From Streptomyces hygroscopicus (GTDB lineage: Bacteria; Actinomycetota; Actinomycetes; Streptomycetales; Streptomycetaceae), in assembly GCA_002021875.1 (NCBI GenBank), contig CP018627.1, forward strand, positions 5,518,001 through 5,582,000: a DNA stretch of 64,000 nt, written 5' to 3'. The position numbers and the translations under genes were made by a program. Of this stretch, positions 24,588 through 32,404 are shown piece by piece. Under the pieces are notes generated by a model, which saw nothing but the letters and a program-made list of their open reading frames with translations, did no database searches and was not told the origin of the DNA. The first letter of the stretch is position 1. Each line of letters opens with the position of its first letter.

Positions 24588-25412
24588 CTATGCGGCGAAC
24601 AGGTCGAGCACCGGGCGGCGCCATTGGCCGTCCAGATCCAGATCGAGCGCCGGGTCGGAGGCGAGCACCGCCTGCTGGAGCTTCTGCAGTCGCGGCGACG
24701 GCTCCAGCCCGAGGTCCTCGACCAGTCTGGCGCGCAGCCCCTGGTAGACCTCCAGCGCTTGCCAGGGGCGGCCCGCGCGATAGAGAGCGGCCATGCACTG
24801 GGCGTGCAGCCCCTCGTGCAGCGGATGACGGGCGGTCAACTCGGTGAGCTCCGTGAGCAGCTCGGCATGGCGACCCAGCCGCAGATCGGCCTCGATACGG
24901 CGCTCCAGGACGCCGAGCCGGCTCTCCTCCAGACGGGCCAGCTCGATCTCCAGGACCGGCCCGACCTTCACATCCACCAGCGCGGGGCCGCGCCAGACGG
25001 CCAGCGCCTCGCGCAGCAGCAGGGACGCCTGGACATCGTCCCCGGCGTCCAGCGCGTCCCGCCCCGCGGCCACCAGCCGGTCGTACTCATGGATGTCCAC
25101 CGCGCCCGGCTGGGCCTCCAGCACATATCCGCCGTAGCGCGTGGCCAGGACGTCCTTGGAAGCCTGCGGGGCCTGCGGCCCGTAGGCCGTGGCCAGCCTG
25201 CGGCGCAGCTGCAGGATGTAGGTCTGCAAAGTGGTGAGCGCGCTGCGCGGCATCTGCGTGCCCCAGATTTCCTCCATAAGAGTGGGCACCGGCAGCATCT
25301 GGTTGGCGTAGACGGAAAGCAGTGCAAGGATCTGGCGCGGCTTGCCCGCGCTGGGCACGATCGACTGACCGCACGCCTCGACGCTCAGCGGCCCCAACAC
25401 CTTGATGTCCAT
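24588..25412 (-). CDS. SARP-family transcriptional activator
   Basis: The 274-residue protein is a small, two-domain SARP. An OmpR-like winged helix occupies residues about 1-95 (MDIKVLGPLSVEACGQSIVP, RQILALLSVYAN and SALTTLQTYILQLRRRL). A bacterial transcriptional activator domain with TPR-like helices fills 100-250 (VDIHEYDRLVAAGRDAL and ending GRPWQALEVYQGLRARLVEDLGLEPSP). GGAGGTACACGACC precedes ATG 25412. SARPs are cluster-situated activators of antibiotic biosynthesis. This one is divergent from the precursor-peptide gene across a 181-bp region, so it is probably the pathway-specific switch. Confidence 0.92.
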   Translation of the reverse strand: MDIKVLGPLSVEACGQSIVPSAGKPRQILALLSVYANQMLPVPTLMEEIWGTQMPRSALTTLQTYILQLRRRLATAYGPQAPQASKDVLATRYGGYVLEAQPGAVDIHEYDRLVAAGRDALDAGDDVQASLLLREALAVWRGPALVDVKVGPVLEIELARLEESRLGVLERRIEADLRLGRHAELLTELTELTARHPLHEGLHAQCMAALYRAGRPWQALEVYQGLRARLVEDLGLEPSPRLQKLQQAVLASDPALDLDLDGQWRRPVLDLFAA

Positions 25413-25593
25413 GGTCGTGTACCTCCGTCAACGGTCCGTCAAGTGCCTCCTGGCCGCGCGGCCTGCCACCGAGGCATTTAAGAGCCTCGCTTGTGGGCGA
25501 CCTGTGCGGCCAGTGCCGGAGTAACGAGCTCGATATGAGTTCCAGAGCGTCGCACCATGACAAATTCACACCCTGGCGATGAGAGAGTCCGCG
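25413..25593. promoter_or_regulatory. Divergent control region of SARP and precursor genes
   Basis: This 181-bp region must hold the promoters of the leftward SARP gene and the rightward precursor/cyclodehydratase genes. It is locally more AT-rich (for example CATTTAAGAG near 25475 and CATGACAAATTC near 25556) than the surrounding coding DNA. No heptamer array like that at 24525 is present here. Confidence 0.5.
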
Positions 25594-25872
25594 ATGACCG
25601 ATACGCCCGTCCCACATGAGTTCACGAGCCCCGCCGTCCTGGCTCGTTCCGCCGAGAACACCGAGGTCACCGGAGTCGTCGAGATCGCCGAGCGCGCCAG
25701 GATCACCCGGCGCGCCGGGGCCATCGGGACCACCGCCGGGTCCATCGGGACCGCCGCCGAGACCCTTCAGCCGCCCGCCGAGGACGACGACCTGGTCATC
25801 GAGGACCTCTCCGACGCCGCCTGGCCCATCGGCGCGCCCGCCATCTGCATCTGCACCGTCGGCGCCGAATAA
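25594..25872 (+). CDS. Putative azol(in)e RiPP precursor peptide
   Basis: The 92-residue product starts at ATG 25594, with GAGAGAG seven bases upstream. The long leader is rich in Ala/Thr/Glu. An acidic stretch, EDDDLVIEDLSDAAW, precedes the C-terminal segment PIGAPAICICTVGAE. The tail holds the only cysteines (CICT) plus a Thr, the residues that YcaO enzymes convert into thiazol(in)e and (methyl)oxazol(in)e. The acidic/hydrophobic LVIEDL stretch resembles the recognition part of such leaders. The gene lies eight bases upstream of a fused cyclodehydratase. No known RiPP core of exactly this sequence comes to mind; the core boundary is a guess between Trp and Pro or after Gly. Confidence 0.8.
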   Translation: MTDTPVPHEFTSPAVLARSAENTEVTGVVEIAERARITRRAGAIGTTAGSIGTAAETLQPPAEDDDLVIEDLSDAAWPIGAPAICICTVGAE

Positions 25873-25879
25873 CCGGCCG

Positions 25880-28255
25880 ATGACCGGCGAACTGGGCTTC
25901 ACACCACATCTGCGGGTCGAGCCGGTGCCGGGCGAGGCCGTGTATCTCGTCTCCGAGCACGGGGTCACGGCGCTGCACGGGCGGGCGATCGCCGCGCTCG
26001 CGCCGCTGCTCGACGGGTCGCGGGACCTCGCCCACATCCTCACCGAGGCCGCCGCGCCCGCCCGCGCCGCGGGTCCGCCCGGGGCGGTCCCGCCCGGCGC
26101 GGTCCCGGCCGGGCAGGCCGAGCGCGTGATCGCCCGCCTCCGCGCGGCCGGGCTGGTCTCCGAGCGCGACCACGCGTGGACCCCCGAGGAGGCGTACTGG
26201 GAGCTGGCCGGGCTGAACACCGCGGGCGGCTCCGCCCCGGCCCCCGCGCCCCAGCCCACCCGCCCCGCCGTGGCCCCGCTGGTCCTCGGCTCGGCCGACC
26301 CGGGCGAGGTGGTCCGGGCGCTGCGCGCCGCGGGGCTGAGGATCGCGGACCTGAGGACCGTGGACGGAAAGGCGGCGGACGGCGATCCGCCGGCTTCCGG
26401 GGCTACTAGCCCTCGGCGCGAGATATGTCAAATCACCCCCCGTCAACATGACGACGCAGAACTCACCCTTGTGGTGTGCGATGACTACCTCGATCCGCGG
26501 CTCGCCGCCGTGGACGCCGCGCACCGCGCCGCCGGCCGGCGCTGGCTGCCCGTCAAACCAGTGGGCACCCAGGCGTGGCTGGGCCCGTTCCTCGGCGCCC
26601 CCGACGACCCGTGCTGGGTCTGTCTGGCCGACCGGCTGTGGCGCGGACGGCAGGCCGAGGCGTATCTCCAGCACCGGCTCGGCCGCCCCGGACCGGTGCC
26701 GCGCCCGCCCGCCTCACTGCCCGCGAGCCGCGCCGCCGCGCTCCAGCTCGCCGCGCTGGAGGCCGCCAAGTGGCTGGCCGGGCACCGGCATCCGGGCCAG
26801 CGGGAGCTGCGCACCCTGGACAGCCTCACCGCCACCGTGGACCGCCATCCGCTCTCCCGCCGCCCGCAGTGCGCCGGCTGCGGCGATCCGGCGCTCGTCG
26901 CGGCCCGGATACGGGCGCCCCTGGCGCTGCCGTCGCCACGGGAGCCGCTGGCCGAAACCGGCACCGGCACCTCCCCGCGCCGGATCATGGAGCGCTACGG
27001 ACATCTGGTGGACCCCGTCACCGGGCTGGTCACCGAGATCCGGCGCGATCCGCGCGGCCCCGCCGTCCTCAACTGCTTCCACGCCCGCCACCCTTCGTAC
27101 GCGGGAGCGGGCCCCCAGAGCGGCCTGGACGCCGTAAGGGCTGGGCTGCGGGCTGCCGCCCACGGTAAGGGCCGCACCGCCGAGCAGGCGCGGGCGAGCG
27201 CGCTGTGCGAGGCCCTGGAGCACTACAGCGGCCATTTCCAGGGGGACGAGCCGCGGCAGCGCGCCCGCTACCGCGATCTGCACCCGGACGAAGTGGTGCA
27301 CCCGGACACCGTCCAGCTCTTCGACCCGCGCCAGTTCCGCGACCCTGCCCTCCCCGCGCGCCACCGGATCCGCGATCCGTTCGACGAGGGCGCGGAGCTG
27401 GACTGGACCCCGGTGTGGTCGCTCACCGCCGAGCGCCACCGGCTGCTGCCCACCGCGCTGCTGTACTACGGCGCCCCGCAGCCCCCGGGCCACCGCTGCT
27501 GCCGGGCGGACTCCAACGGCGCGGCGGCGGGCGGCACACTGGCCGACGCCGTCGTACGGGGCTTCCTGGAGCTGGTGGAGCGGGACGCGGTCGCCCTGTG
27601 GTGGTACAACCGCACCCGGCAGCCCGCCGTGGCCCTCGACGCCTTCGACGACCCGTGGCTGGCCGAAGTGCGCGCCGCCCACCGGGGGTTGCGGCGCGAG
27701 GTGTGGGCCCTGGACCTCACCACGGACTTCGGCATCCCGGTGGTCGCCGCGCTCTCCCGGCGCCTCGACAAGCCCGCGGAGGACATCACCCTCGGCTTCG
27801 GCGCCCACTTCGACCGGCACACCGCGCTGTGCCACGCCTTCGCCGAGCTGAACCAGATGCTCCCGGCGGTGGTCGAGGCCCGCGCCGACGGCGGGGGCTA
27901 CGGCGCCGCCGAGCCCGAGGCGCTGCGCTGGTTCCGCACCGCGACCGTGGCCGACCACCCGTATCTGACGCCCGACCCGGCCGCCGTACCGCCCTCGGGG
28001 ATATCCGGCCCCCCGGAGGGCGGCGCACTCGCCGCCGTAAGGGAGTTGGCGCGGCAACGCGGGATGGAGTTGCTGGTGCTGGACCAGACCCGGCCGGATG
28101 TGGGGCTGCCGGTGGCCAAGGTGCTGGCGCCCGGAATGCGCCCGCACTGGGCCCGGTTCGCGCCCGGCCGGCTCTTCGACGTCCCGGTCGCGCTCGGACG
28201 GCTGCCGGGGCCCACGCTCTACGCGGACCTCAACCCGATTCCGTTTTTCCTGTGA
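25880..28255 (+). CDS. Fused E1-like/YcaO azoline cyclodehydratase
   Basis: The 791-residue enzyme starts at ATG 25880, probably coupled to the precursor gene. The N-terminal 370 residues form the leader-binding wing (FTPHLRVEPVPGEAVYLVSE) and the E1-like part with CWVC and CAGC zinc pairs. From about residue 375 it is a YcaO domain: RIMERYGHLVDPVTGLV, the ATP-binding glutamates in ASALCEALEHYSG and GFLELVERDAVALWWYN, and a C-terminus ending NPIPFFL, like the proline-containing tail that organises the YcaO active site. This is the TruD-like single-chain organisation, which cyclodehydrates Cys/Ser/Thr using ATP. A dehydrogenase partner is not in the window. Confidence 0.88.
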   Translation: MTGELGFTPHLRVEPVPGEAVYLVSEHGVTALHGRAIAALAPLLDGSRDLAHILTEAAAPARAAGPPGAVPPGAVPAGQAERVIARLRAAGLVSERDHAWTPEEAYWELAGLNTAGGSAPAPAPQPTRPAVAPLVLGSADPGEVVRALRAAGLRIADLRTVDGKAADGDPPASGATSPRREICQITPRQHDDAELTLVVCDDYLDPRLAAVDAAHRAAGRRWLPVKPVGTQAWLGPFLGAPDDPCWVCLADRLWRGRQAEAYLQHRLGRPGPVPRPPASLPASRAAALQLAALEAAKWLAGHRHPGQRELRTLDSLTATVDRHPLSRRPQCAGCGDPALVAARIRAPLALPSPREPLAETGTGTSPRRIMERYGHLVDPVTGLVTEIRRDPRGPAVLNCFHARHPSYAGAGPQSGLDAVRAGLRAAAHGKGRTAEQARASALCEALEHYSGHFQGDEPRQRARYRDLHPDEVVHPDTVQLFDPRQFRDPALPARHRIRDPFDEGAELDWTPVWSLTAERHRLLPTALLYYGAPQPPGHRCCRADSNGAAAGGTLADAVVRGFLELVERDAVALWWYNRTRQPAVALDAFDDPWLAEVRAAHRGLRREVWALDLTTDFGIPVVAALSRRLDKPAEDITLGFGAHFDRHTALCHAFAELNQMLPAVVEARADGGGYGAAEPEALRWFRTATVADHPYLTPDPAAVPPSGISGPPEGGALAAVRELARQRGMELLVLDQTRPDVGLPVAKVLAPGMRPHWARFAPGRLFDVPVALGRLPGPTLYADLNPIPFFL

Positions 28256-28378
28256 TCCCCCGTGATAACGAGTAACTCTGCGTACACCATGAGCCTTCCA
28301 CGCGGCCTCTCCACCCCCGGCAAAGATCGGATACTCTCGGGCAAGCCGCCCAATCCGGCCCGACCATCCGGAGGACGA

Positions 28379-29659
28379 GTGCAGGGGAGCCTCTTGCCCG
28401 ACGATGCCGGGAACCACCCACCGCGCCAACACGACAATCTGGCGCCGCGCCTGGCCGTCGTCATCACGGTCCTCGTGCTGGTGGGCTACTTCGCCGTGGC
28501 CGTCACCTATGTGGTCGACGGCAATCGTTCGGGCAGGACGATCGACGCGGCGATGCTCGGGCTGGCCCTGCTGCCGATGACCGTGCTGCTCTGCCTCCAG
28601 ATGCTGCACTCCTTCCCCGGTCTCGCGCCCCAGCTCAGCGGCGCGCGCCGCTGGACGCTGACGCTCCAGGCGGTGCTGACCTTCGCCCCCTTCGCGGTCT
28701 TCAAGCACGCCTGGCTGGGCATGCCGGGCTTTCTGGCCGGTTCCTCGCTGCTGGTGCTGGCACCGGCGCTGGCGTGGCCGGCGTTCGCGGCCATCCTGCT
28801 GTGCACGGATGTGCTGCTCTTCCAGGTCGGCTTCGGCTGGGGCCAGGTCGCGTACACCTCGGTCTCCACCGCGCTGACCGGGCTGGTGGTCTTCGGGCTC
28901 TCACGGCTGTCCGGGCTGGTCTCCGAGGTGTCCCGGTCCCGGGCGGAGCTGGCCCGGCTGGCGGTCGCCCAGGAGCGGCTGCGGTTCTCCCGGGATGTGC
29001 ACGATCTGCTCGGGTACAGCCTGTCCACGATCACCCTCAAATGCGAGCTGGTGCACCGGCTGGTGCCCCGGCAGAACTCCCGTGCCCAGCAGGAGCTTTC
29101 CGAGATCCTGCAGACCTCCCGTCAGGCCCTTGCCGACGTACGGGCCGTGGCCAGCGGCTATCGCAAGATGTCGCTGTCGGCGGAGTCGGCGACGGCCCGC
29201 TCGATGCTGGCCGCGGCGGGTATCAGCGCCACGTCCGTGATCGACTGCGGGCCGCTGCCGGAGCTGGTGGACACGGTGCTGGCGAGCGTGTTGCGCGAGG
29301 GGCTGACCAATGTGCTGCGTCACAGCAAGGCCGACCACTGCGCGATCGAGGCGCGGCGCAGCGGGCACCAGGTGTGGCTGACCCTCGTGAACGACGGGGT
29401 CGGCCGGCCGTCCACGATCCTGCGCACCGACAGCACGGACGGCGGCAGCGGAATCGGCAACCTCCGGGTCCGGGTGGAGAACCTCGGCGGGCGGCTGCGC
29501 GCGGGCGTACGGCCGGACGGCTGCTTCGAGTTACGGGCGGAGCTGGATGTGTCCGTGGACGCGCCGCCGCGGAGCGGCCGGGAGCGCGGTTCGAAGGACT
29601 CGAAGGACTCGAAGGACTCGAGGGAGGAGTACGGCCCGGGGCCGGCCGTGACGGCGTGA
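28379..29659 (+). CDS. DesK-type sensor histidine kinase with a TTA codon
   Basis: GTG 28379 follows GGAGG by four bases, giving 426 residues. Several membrane helices (about residues 20-180) form the sensor, followed by a short coiled coil. The HisKA_3 motif is RFSRDVHDLLGYSLSTITLK, and an HATPase domain has GLTNVLRHS and a GSGIGNLRVRVE box. It resembles DesK/LiaS-type kinases. Leu in FELRAEL is encoded by TTA at 29531-29533, making translation dependent on the bldA tRNA. The C-terminus contains a nine-base triplication giving KDSKDSKDS. The convergent LuxR-type regulator at 29802 is the obvious partner. Confidence 0.88.
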   Translation: MQGSLLPDDAGNHPPRQHDNLAPRLAVVITVLVLVGYFAVAVTYVVDGNRSGRTIDAAMLGLALLPMTVLLCLQMLHSFPGLAPQLSGARRWTLTLQAVLTFAPFAVFKHAWLGMPGFLAGSSLLVLAPALAWPAFAAILLCTDVLLFQVGFGWGQVAYTSVSTALTGLVVFGLSRLSGLVSEVSRSRAELARLAVAQERLRFSRDVHDLLGYSLSTITLKCELVHRLVPRQNSRAQQELSEILQTSRQALADVRAVASGYRKMSLSAESATARSMLAAAGISATSVIDCGPLPELVDTVLASVLREGLTNVLRHSKADHCAIEARRSGHQVWLTLVNDGVGRPSTILRTDSTDGGSGIGNLRVRVENLGGRLRAGVRPDGCFELRAELDVSVDAPPRSGRERGSKDSKDSKDSREEYGPGPAVTA

Positions 29660-29661
29660 CG

Positions 29662-29797
29662 GGCGTGCGGGCCCGACGGGCGTGCGGGCCCGACGGGCGT
29701 GCGGGCCCGACGGGCGTGCGGGCCCGACGGGCGTGACGGGCTGACGGGCGTGACGGGCTGACGGGCGTGACGGGCTGACGGGCGTGACGGGCTGACG
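29662..29797. repeat. Eight tandem 17-bp units between kinase and regulator genes
   Basis: Four exact copies of GGCGTGCGGGCCCGACG (29662-29729) are followed by four exact copies of the related GGCGTGACGGGCTGACG (29730-29797). The block fills nearly the whole gap between two convergent genes. The first type contains the palindrome CGGGCCCG and could form repeated small hairpins; no true terminator is otherwise seen here. Confidence 0.9.
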
Positions 29798-29801
29798 CGG
29801 T

Positions 29802-30407
29802 CTACAGCCAGCCCGCCTCGCGGGCGATCCGGATGGCGTCGACCCGGTTGCGGGCGTCCAGCTTGGTCACGGCGGACGTCAGATAGTTGCGCACCGTGCC
29901 CACCGACAGAAAGAGCTTGACCGCGATCTGCGCGGACTCCTCCCCCTTCGCGGCGAACCGCAGGACCTCCAGCTCACGCGGCGTCAGCGGCTGCGGACCG
30001 TCGTCGAGGGCGGCCAGCGCGAGCTGTGGATCGATCACTCGCTCGCCCTGGGCGACGGCGCGGATGGCGTCGCTCAGCTTCTCGGGGCTGCTGTCCTTCA
30101 GCAGAAAGCCGGAGACATGGGCGGCCAGCGCCCGGCGCAGATTTCCGGGGCGGCCGAGGCTGGTGAGCATCATGGTGCGGCATTCGGGAACGGCGGTGCT
30201 CAACTCGGCCGCGGCGGTGAGCCCGTCCATACCCGGCAGATCGATATCGAGGACCGCGACATCCGGGCGGAGTTCACGGGCGCGCGGCAGGATATCGGCG
30301 CCGTTGGAGAAATCGGCCACCACCTCGATGTCCGGTTCGAACTCCAGCAGGGCGACCAATGCCTTGCGCAACATATGCATGTCTTCCGCGATCAGCACCC
30401 TGACCAT
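29802..30407 (-). CDS. LuxR/NarL-family response regulator
   Basis: The 201-residue protein has a receiver domain (MVRVLIAEDMHMLRKALVAL, acceptor Asp in VAVLDIDLPGMDGLTAA, Lys in FLLKDSSPEKL). A LuxR-type helix-turn-helix follows (LTPRELEVLRFAAKGEESAQIAVKLFLSVGTVRNYLT). The length and the short linker match DesR-type regulators. ATG 30407 has GGGGGCGGA upstream. It converges with the DesK-like kinase across the 17-bp repeat array, an unusual arrangement because such pairs are normally in one operon. Confidence 0.9.
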   Translation of the reverse strand: MVRVLIAEDMHMLRKALVALLEFEPDIEVVADFSNGADILPRARELRPDVAVLDIDLPGMDGLTAAAELSTAVPECRTMMLTSLGRPGNLRRALAAHVSGFLLKDSSPEKLSDAIRAVAQGERVIDPQLALAALDDGPQPLTPRELEVLRFAAKGEESAQIAVKLFLSVGTVRNYLTSAVTKLDARNRVDAIRIAREAGWL

Positions 30408-30546
30408 TCCGCCCCCTGTTTCCCCGCCCCGTCATCACCCGCATGCCGATTATTCCCGCGCTCTCCCAGCCCTTCCATAGATTCGCGGGCAAATACGCCC
30501 GTCGAACGCATATCTCGTTGCGCGAGCGCGACCGCGCGCCCCCGTG

Positions 30547-32190
30547 TCATGCCGCACCACCCCGGCAGGGCTCACCGACCTCCGGACCGAACTCGGCGTG
30601 CAGGGCGCGCACTTCACCTCGTAGATAGCGCTCGCGCAGCAGGGCGCGCCGCACCTTGGCGGTTCCCGCCCCGCGCACGGTGCCGGGGCGCACCAGCAGC
30701 AGCGCGCCGGTCACGACGCCGAACTCCTCCGCGATCAAGGCGCGGATCCGCGCCGCCAGCCGGGGCAGCCCGGTGCGCGCCCCGCCCGCCGTACGGACGA
30801 CCTCCTGGACGACCACCAGCGCCCCCGCGCCGGGCCCCGCGCAGAACACCCGGGCCGACCCCAGCGCCCGTGCGCAGCGCAGCAGTTCGCGCTCCACGTC
30901 CTGTGGATGCAGGGTGTGGCCGTCCACCAGGAGTGCGTCACGGACCCGGCCGGTCATCCGGAGCCGGCCGTTCACCGTAAGGCCGAGGTCACCGGTGCGC
31001 AGAAAGCCGCCCGGGCCCTCGGCGACGCGGGCGGCGAACAGCAGCGCGGTGTCCGGAGGACCGCCCCAGTGGCCGGTGGCGACGGCGGGGCCGCGCACCC
31101 AGATCTCCCCGGGCGCCCCGTCCGGCAGCCGGCGCCCGGTCAGCGGGTCCACGACGGCGAAGTCCGCGCCCGGCACCGGTGCGCGCCCCGTGGCCAGCGC
31201 CACCGGGGATCCCTCGGCCGGGACGTATCCGGCCACCAGGGTGCCCGGGCGCAGCCCCAGCGGCGCGCAGCGGTGGGGGAACGCGGCCATGGTCCCGGCC
31301 GAGACCGGCTCCCCGGCGTTCAGCGCGGTCCGCCAGCGGGAGAGGTCGAGCCCGGCCGGTGGCTCGTCGCCGAGGAGGGCGGCGCAGCGGGCGTGGAGGA
31401 TGTCGGGCGCGACGGTTTCGGTGATGCCGTGGCGGCTGATGGCCCGCAGCCAGCCGAGCGGATCGGTGCGGAACGGCTCCGCCGGAAGTGTCACGGCGGT
31501 GGCGCCCAGCCACAGCGGATGCAGCACCTGCCCGATCAGCCCGGGGGTGTGGCAACGGGGCAGCCAGCCGCCGATCCGGGAGTGGCGGTCGGTGCCGAGC
31601 GTCCGCCGCAGCCCGGCCATGGCCGCCGTAAGGCTGCCATGGGTGAGCAGGGCGCCGCGTGGGGCGGTGGCTGGCCCCGAGTCGTAGGCGAGCAGCGCGA
31701 GGCTGTCGGCGGTGGTGCGGACGGGTTGCCAGGGCGCGTCGGCGTACGCGTCGGGGCGGAGTCCGTCGACGGCGAGGCAGGTCAGACCGGCGCGGCCGAC
31801 CCGGGAGAGCCTGCGGGAGGTCTCGGTGGCGTGGGCGGTCTCGGTGAGGACGAGGTCCACGGCGGCGTCACGGACGATCGAGGCGGTGCGCTCGGTATCG
31901 GTCCGGGAGGCGGACGGCGCGGGGACGGGCACCGCGACGGCGCCCGCGTACAGACAGCCGAGCAGCGCCACCGCGGCGTGCGGACCGGGGTCCATGGCGA
32001 GCAGCACCCGGCGGCCGGCGGCGTCCCGGGCGCGCAGCCAGACGGCCACGGCGTCGGCGCGGGCGTCGAGCGCGGCGTAGGACACGCGGTGTTCGGTGCC
32101 GTCGTCGGCGGGGTGGGCGAGCGCCGTACCGTCGGCGTGCCGGAGGGCCCGTTCCTTCAGGGCCTCGGCCAGATTCGCGTGTCGCGGCAT
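30547..32190 (-). CDS. Fatty-acyl-AMP-ligase-like adenylating enzyme
   Basis: From ATG 32190 (GGGAG upstream) the product has 547 residues, the size of FAAL enzymes. These activate a carboxylic acid as acyl-AMP for transfer to an acyl carrier protein. The N-terminal domain has RVSYAALDARADAVAVWLRA. The P-loop-like A3 motif is altered to AYDSGPATAPRGALLTHG (Arg where most ligases have Lys). FLRTGDLG is the A7-type motif, and a C-terminal Lys is retained in GAGTAKVRRALLRERYL. No carrier protein or NRPS adjoins it. In the RiPP-like locus it could supply an acyl group to the peptide; it could also belong to unrelated lipid metabolism. Confidence 0.75.
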   Translation of the reverse strand: MPRHANLAEALKERALRHADGTALAHPADDGTEHRVSYAALDARADAVAVWLRARDAAGRRVLLAMDPGPHAAVALLGCLYAGAVAVPVPAPSASRTDTERTASIVRDAAVDLVLTETAHATETSRRLSRVGRAGLTCLAVDGLRPDAYADAPWQPVRTTADSLALLAYDSGPATAPRGALLTHGSLTAAMAGLRRTLGTDRHSRIGGWLPRCHTPGLIGQVLHPLWLGATAVTLPAEPFRTDPLGWLRAISRHGITETVAPDILHARCAALLGDEPPAGLDLSRWRTALNAGEPVSAGTMAAFPHRCAPLGLRPGTLVAGYVPAEGSPVALATGRAPVPGADFAVVDPLTGRRLPDGAPGEIWVRGPAVATGHWGGPPDTALLFAARVAEGPGGFLRTGDLGLTVNGRLRMTGRVRDALLVDGHTLHPQDVERELLRCARALGSARVFCAGPGAGALVVVQEVVRTAGGARTGLPRLAARIRALIAEEFGVVTGALLLVRPGTVRGAGTAKVRRALLRERYLRGEVRALHAEFGPEVGEPCRGGAA

Positions 32191-32404
32191 TCTCAACTCC
32201 CGGGCGCCCGACGTCGGAAAGGGGCCCACAGTCTCGAAGCGGCACCTCGAAGCCGACTTGATCACCGGTTATGAGCGCGCCCCGGCGATCGGCGCGGCTC
32301 CGTCAGCGGCCCGACCTGGTCATCTTCGGGGCGTCGTCAGCGGCTCGACCGGACACCGGCTCGACCGGACATCGGCGCGGCTGGACATCGGCGCGGCACC
32401 GTCA

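Noticed and set aside
24481..24798. Minus-strand frame reading QQSTANS repeats past the SARP end
   Set aside because: It is out of frame with the SARP, whose own stop codon lies before the repeat; the peptide repeat is a by-product of the 21-bp DNA repeat.
24588..25412. Reading the SARP as a fragment of a large AfsR-type regulator
   Set aside because: The protein has a natural start, complete DNA-binding and BTAD domains and a stop codon, as in small cluster-situated SARPs.
29662..29797. CRISPR or integron-like repeats
   Set aside because: The 17-bp units are head-to-tail without spacers and no associated genes are present.
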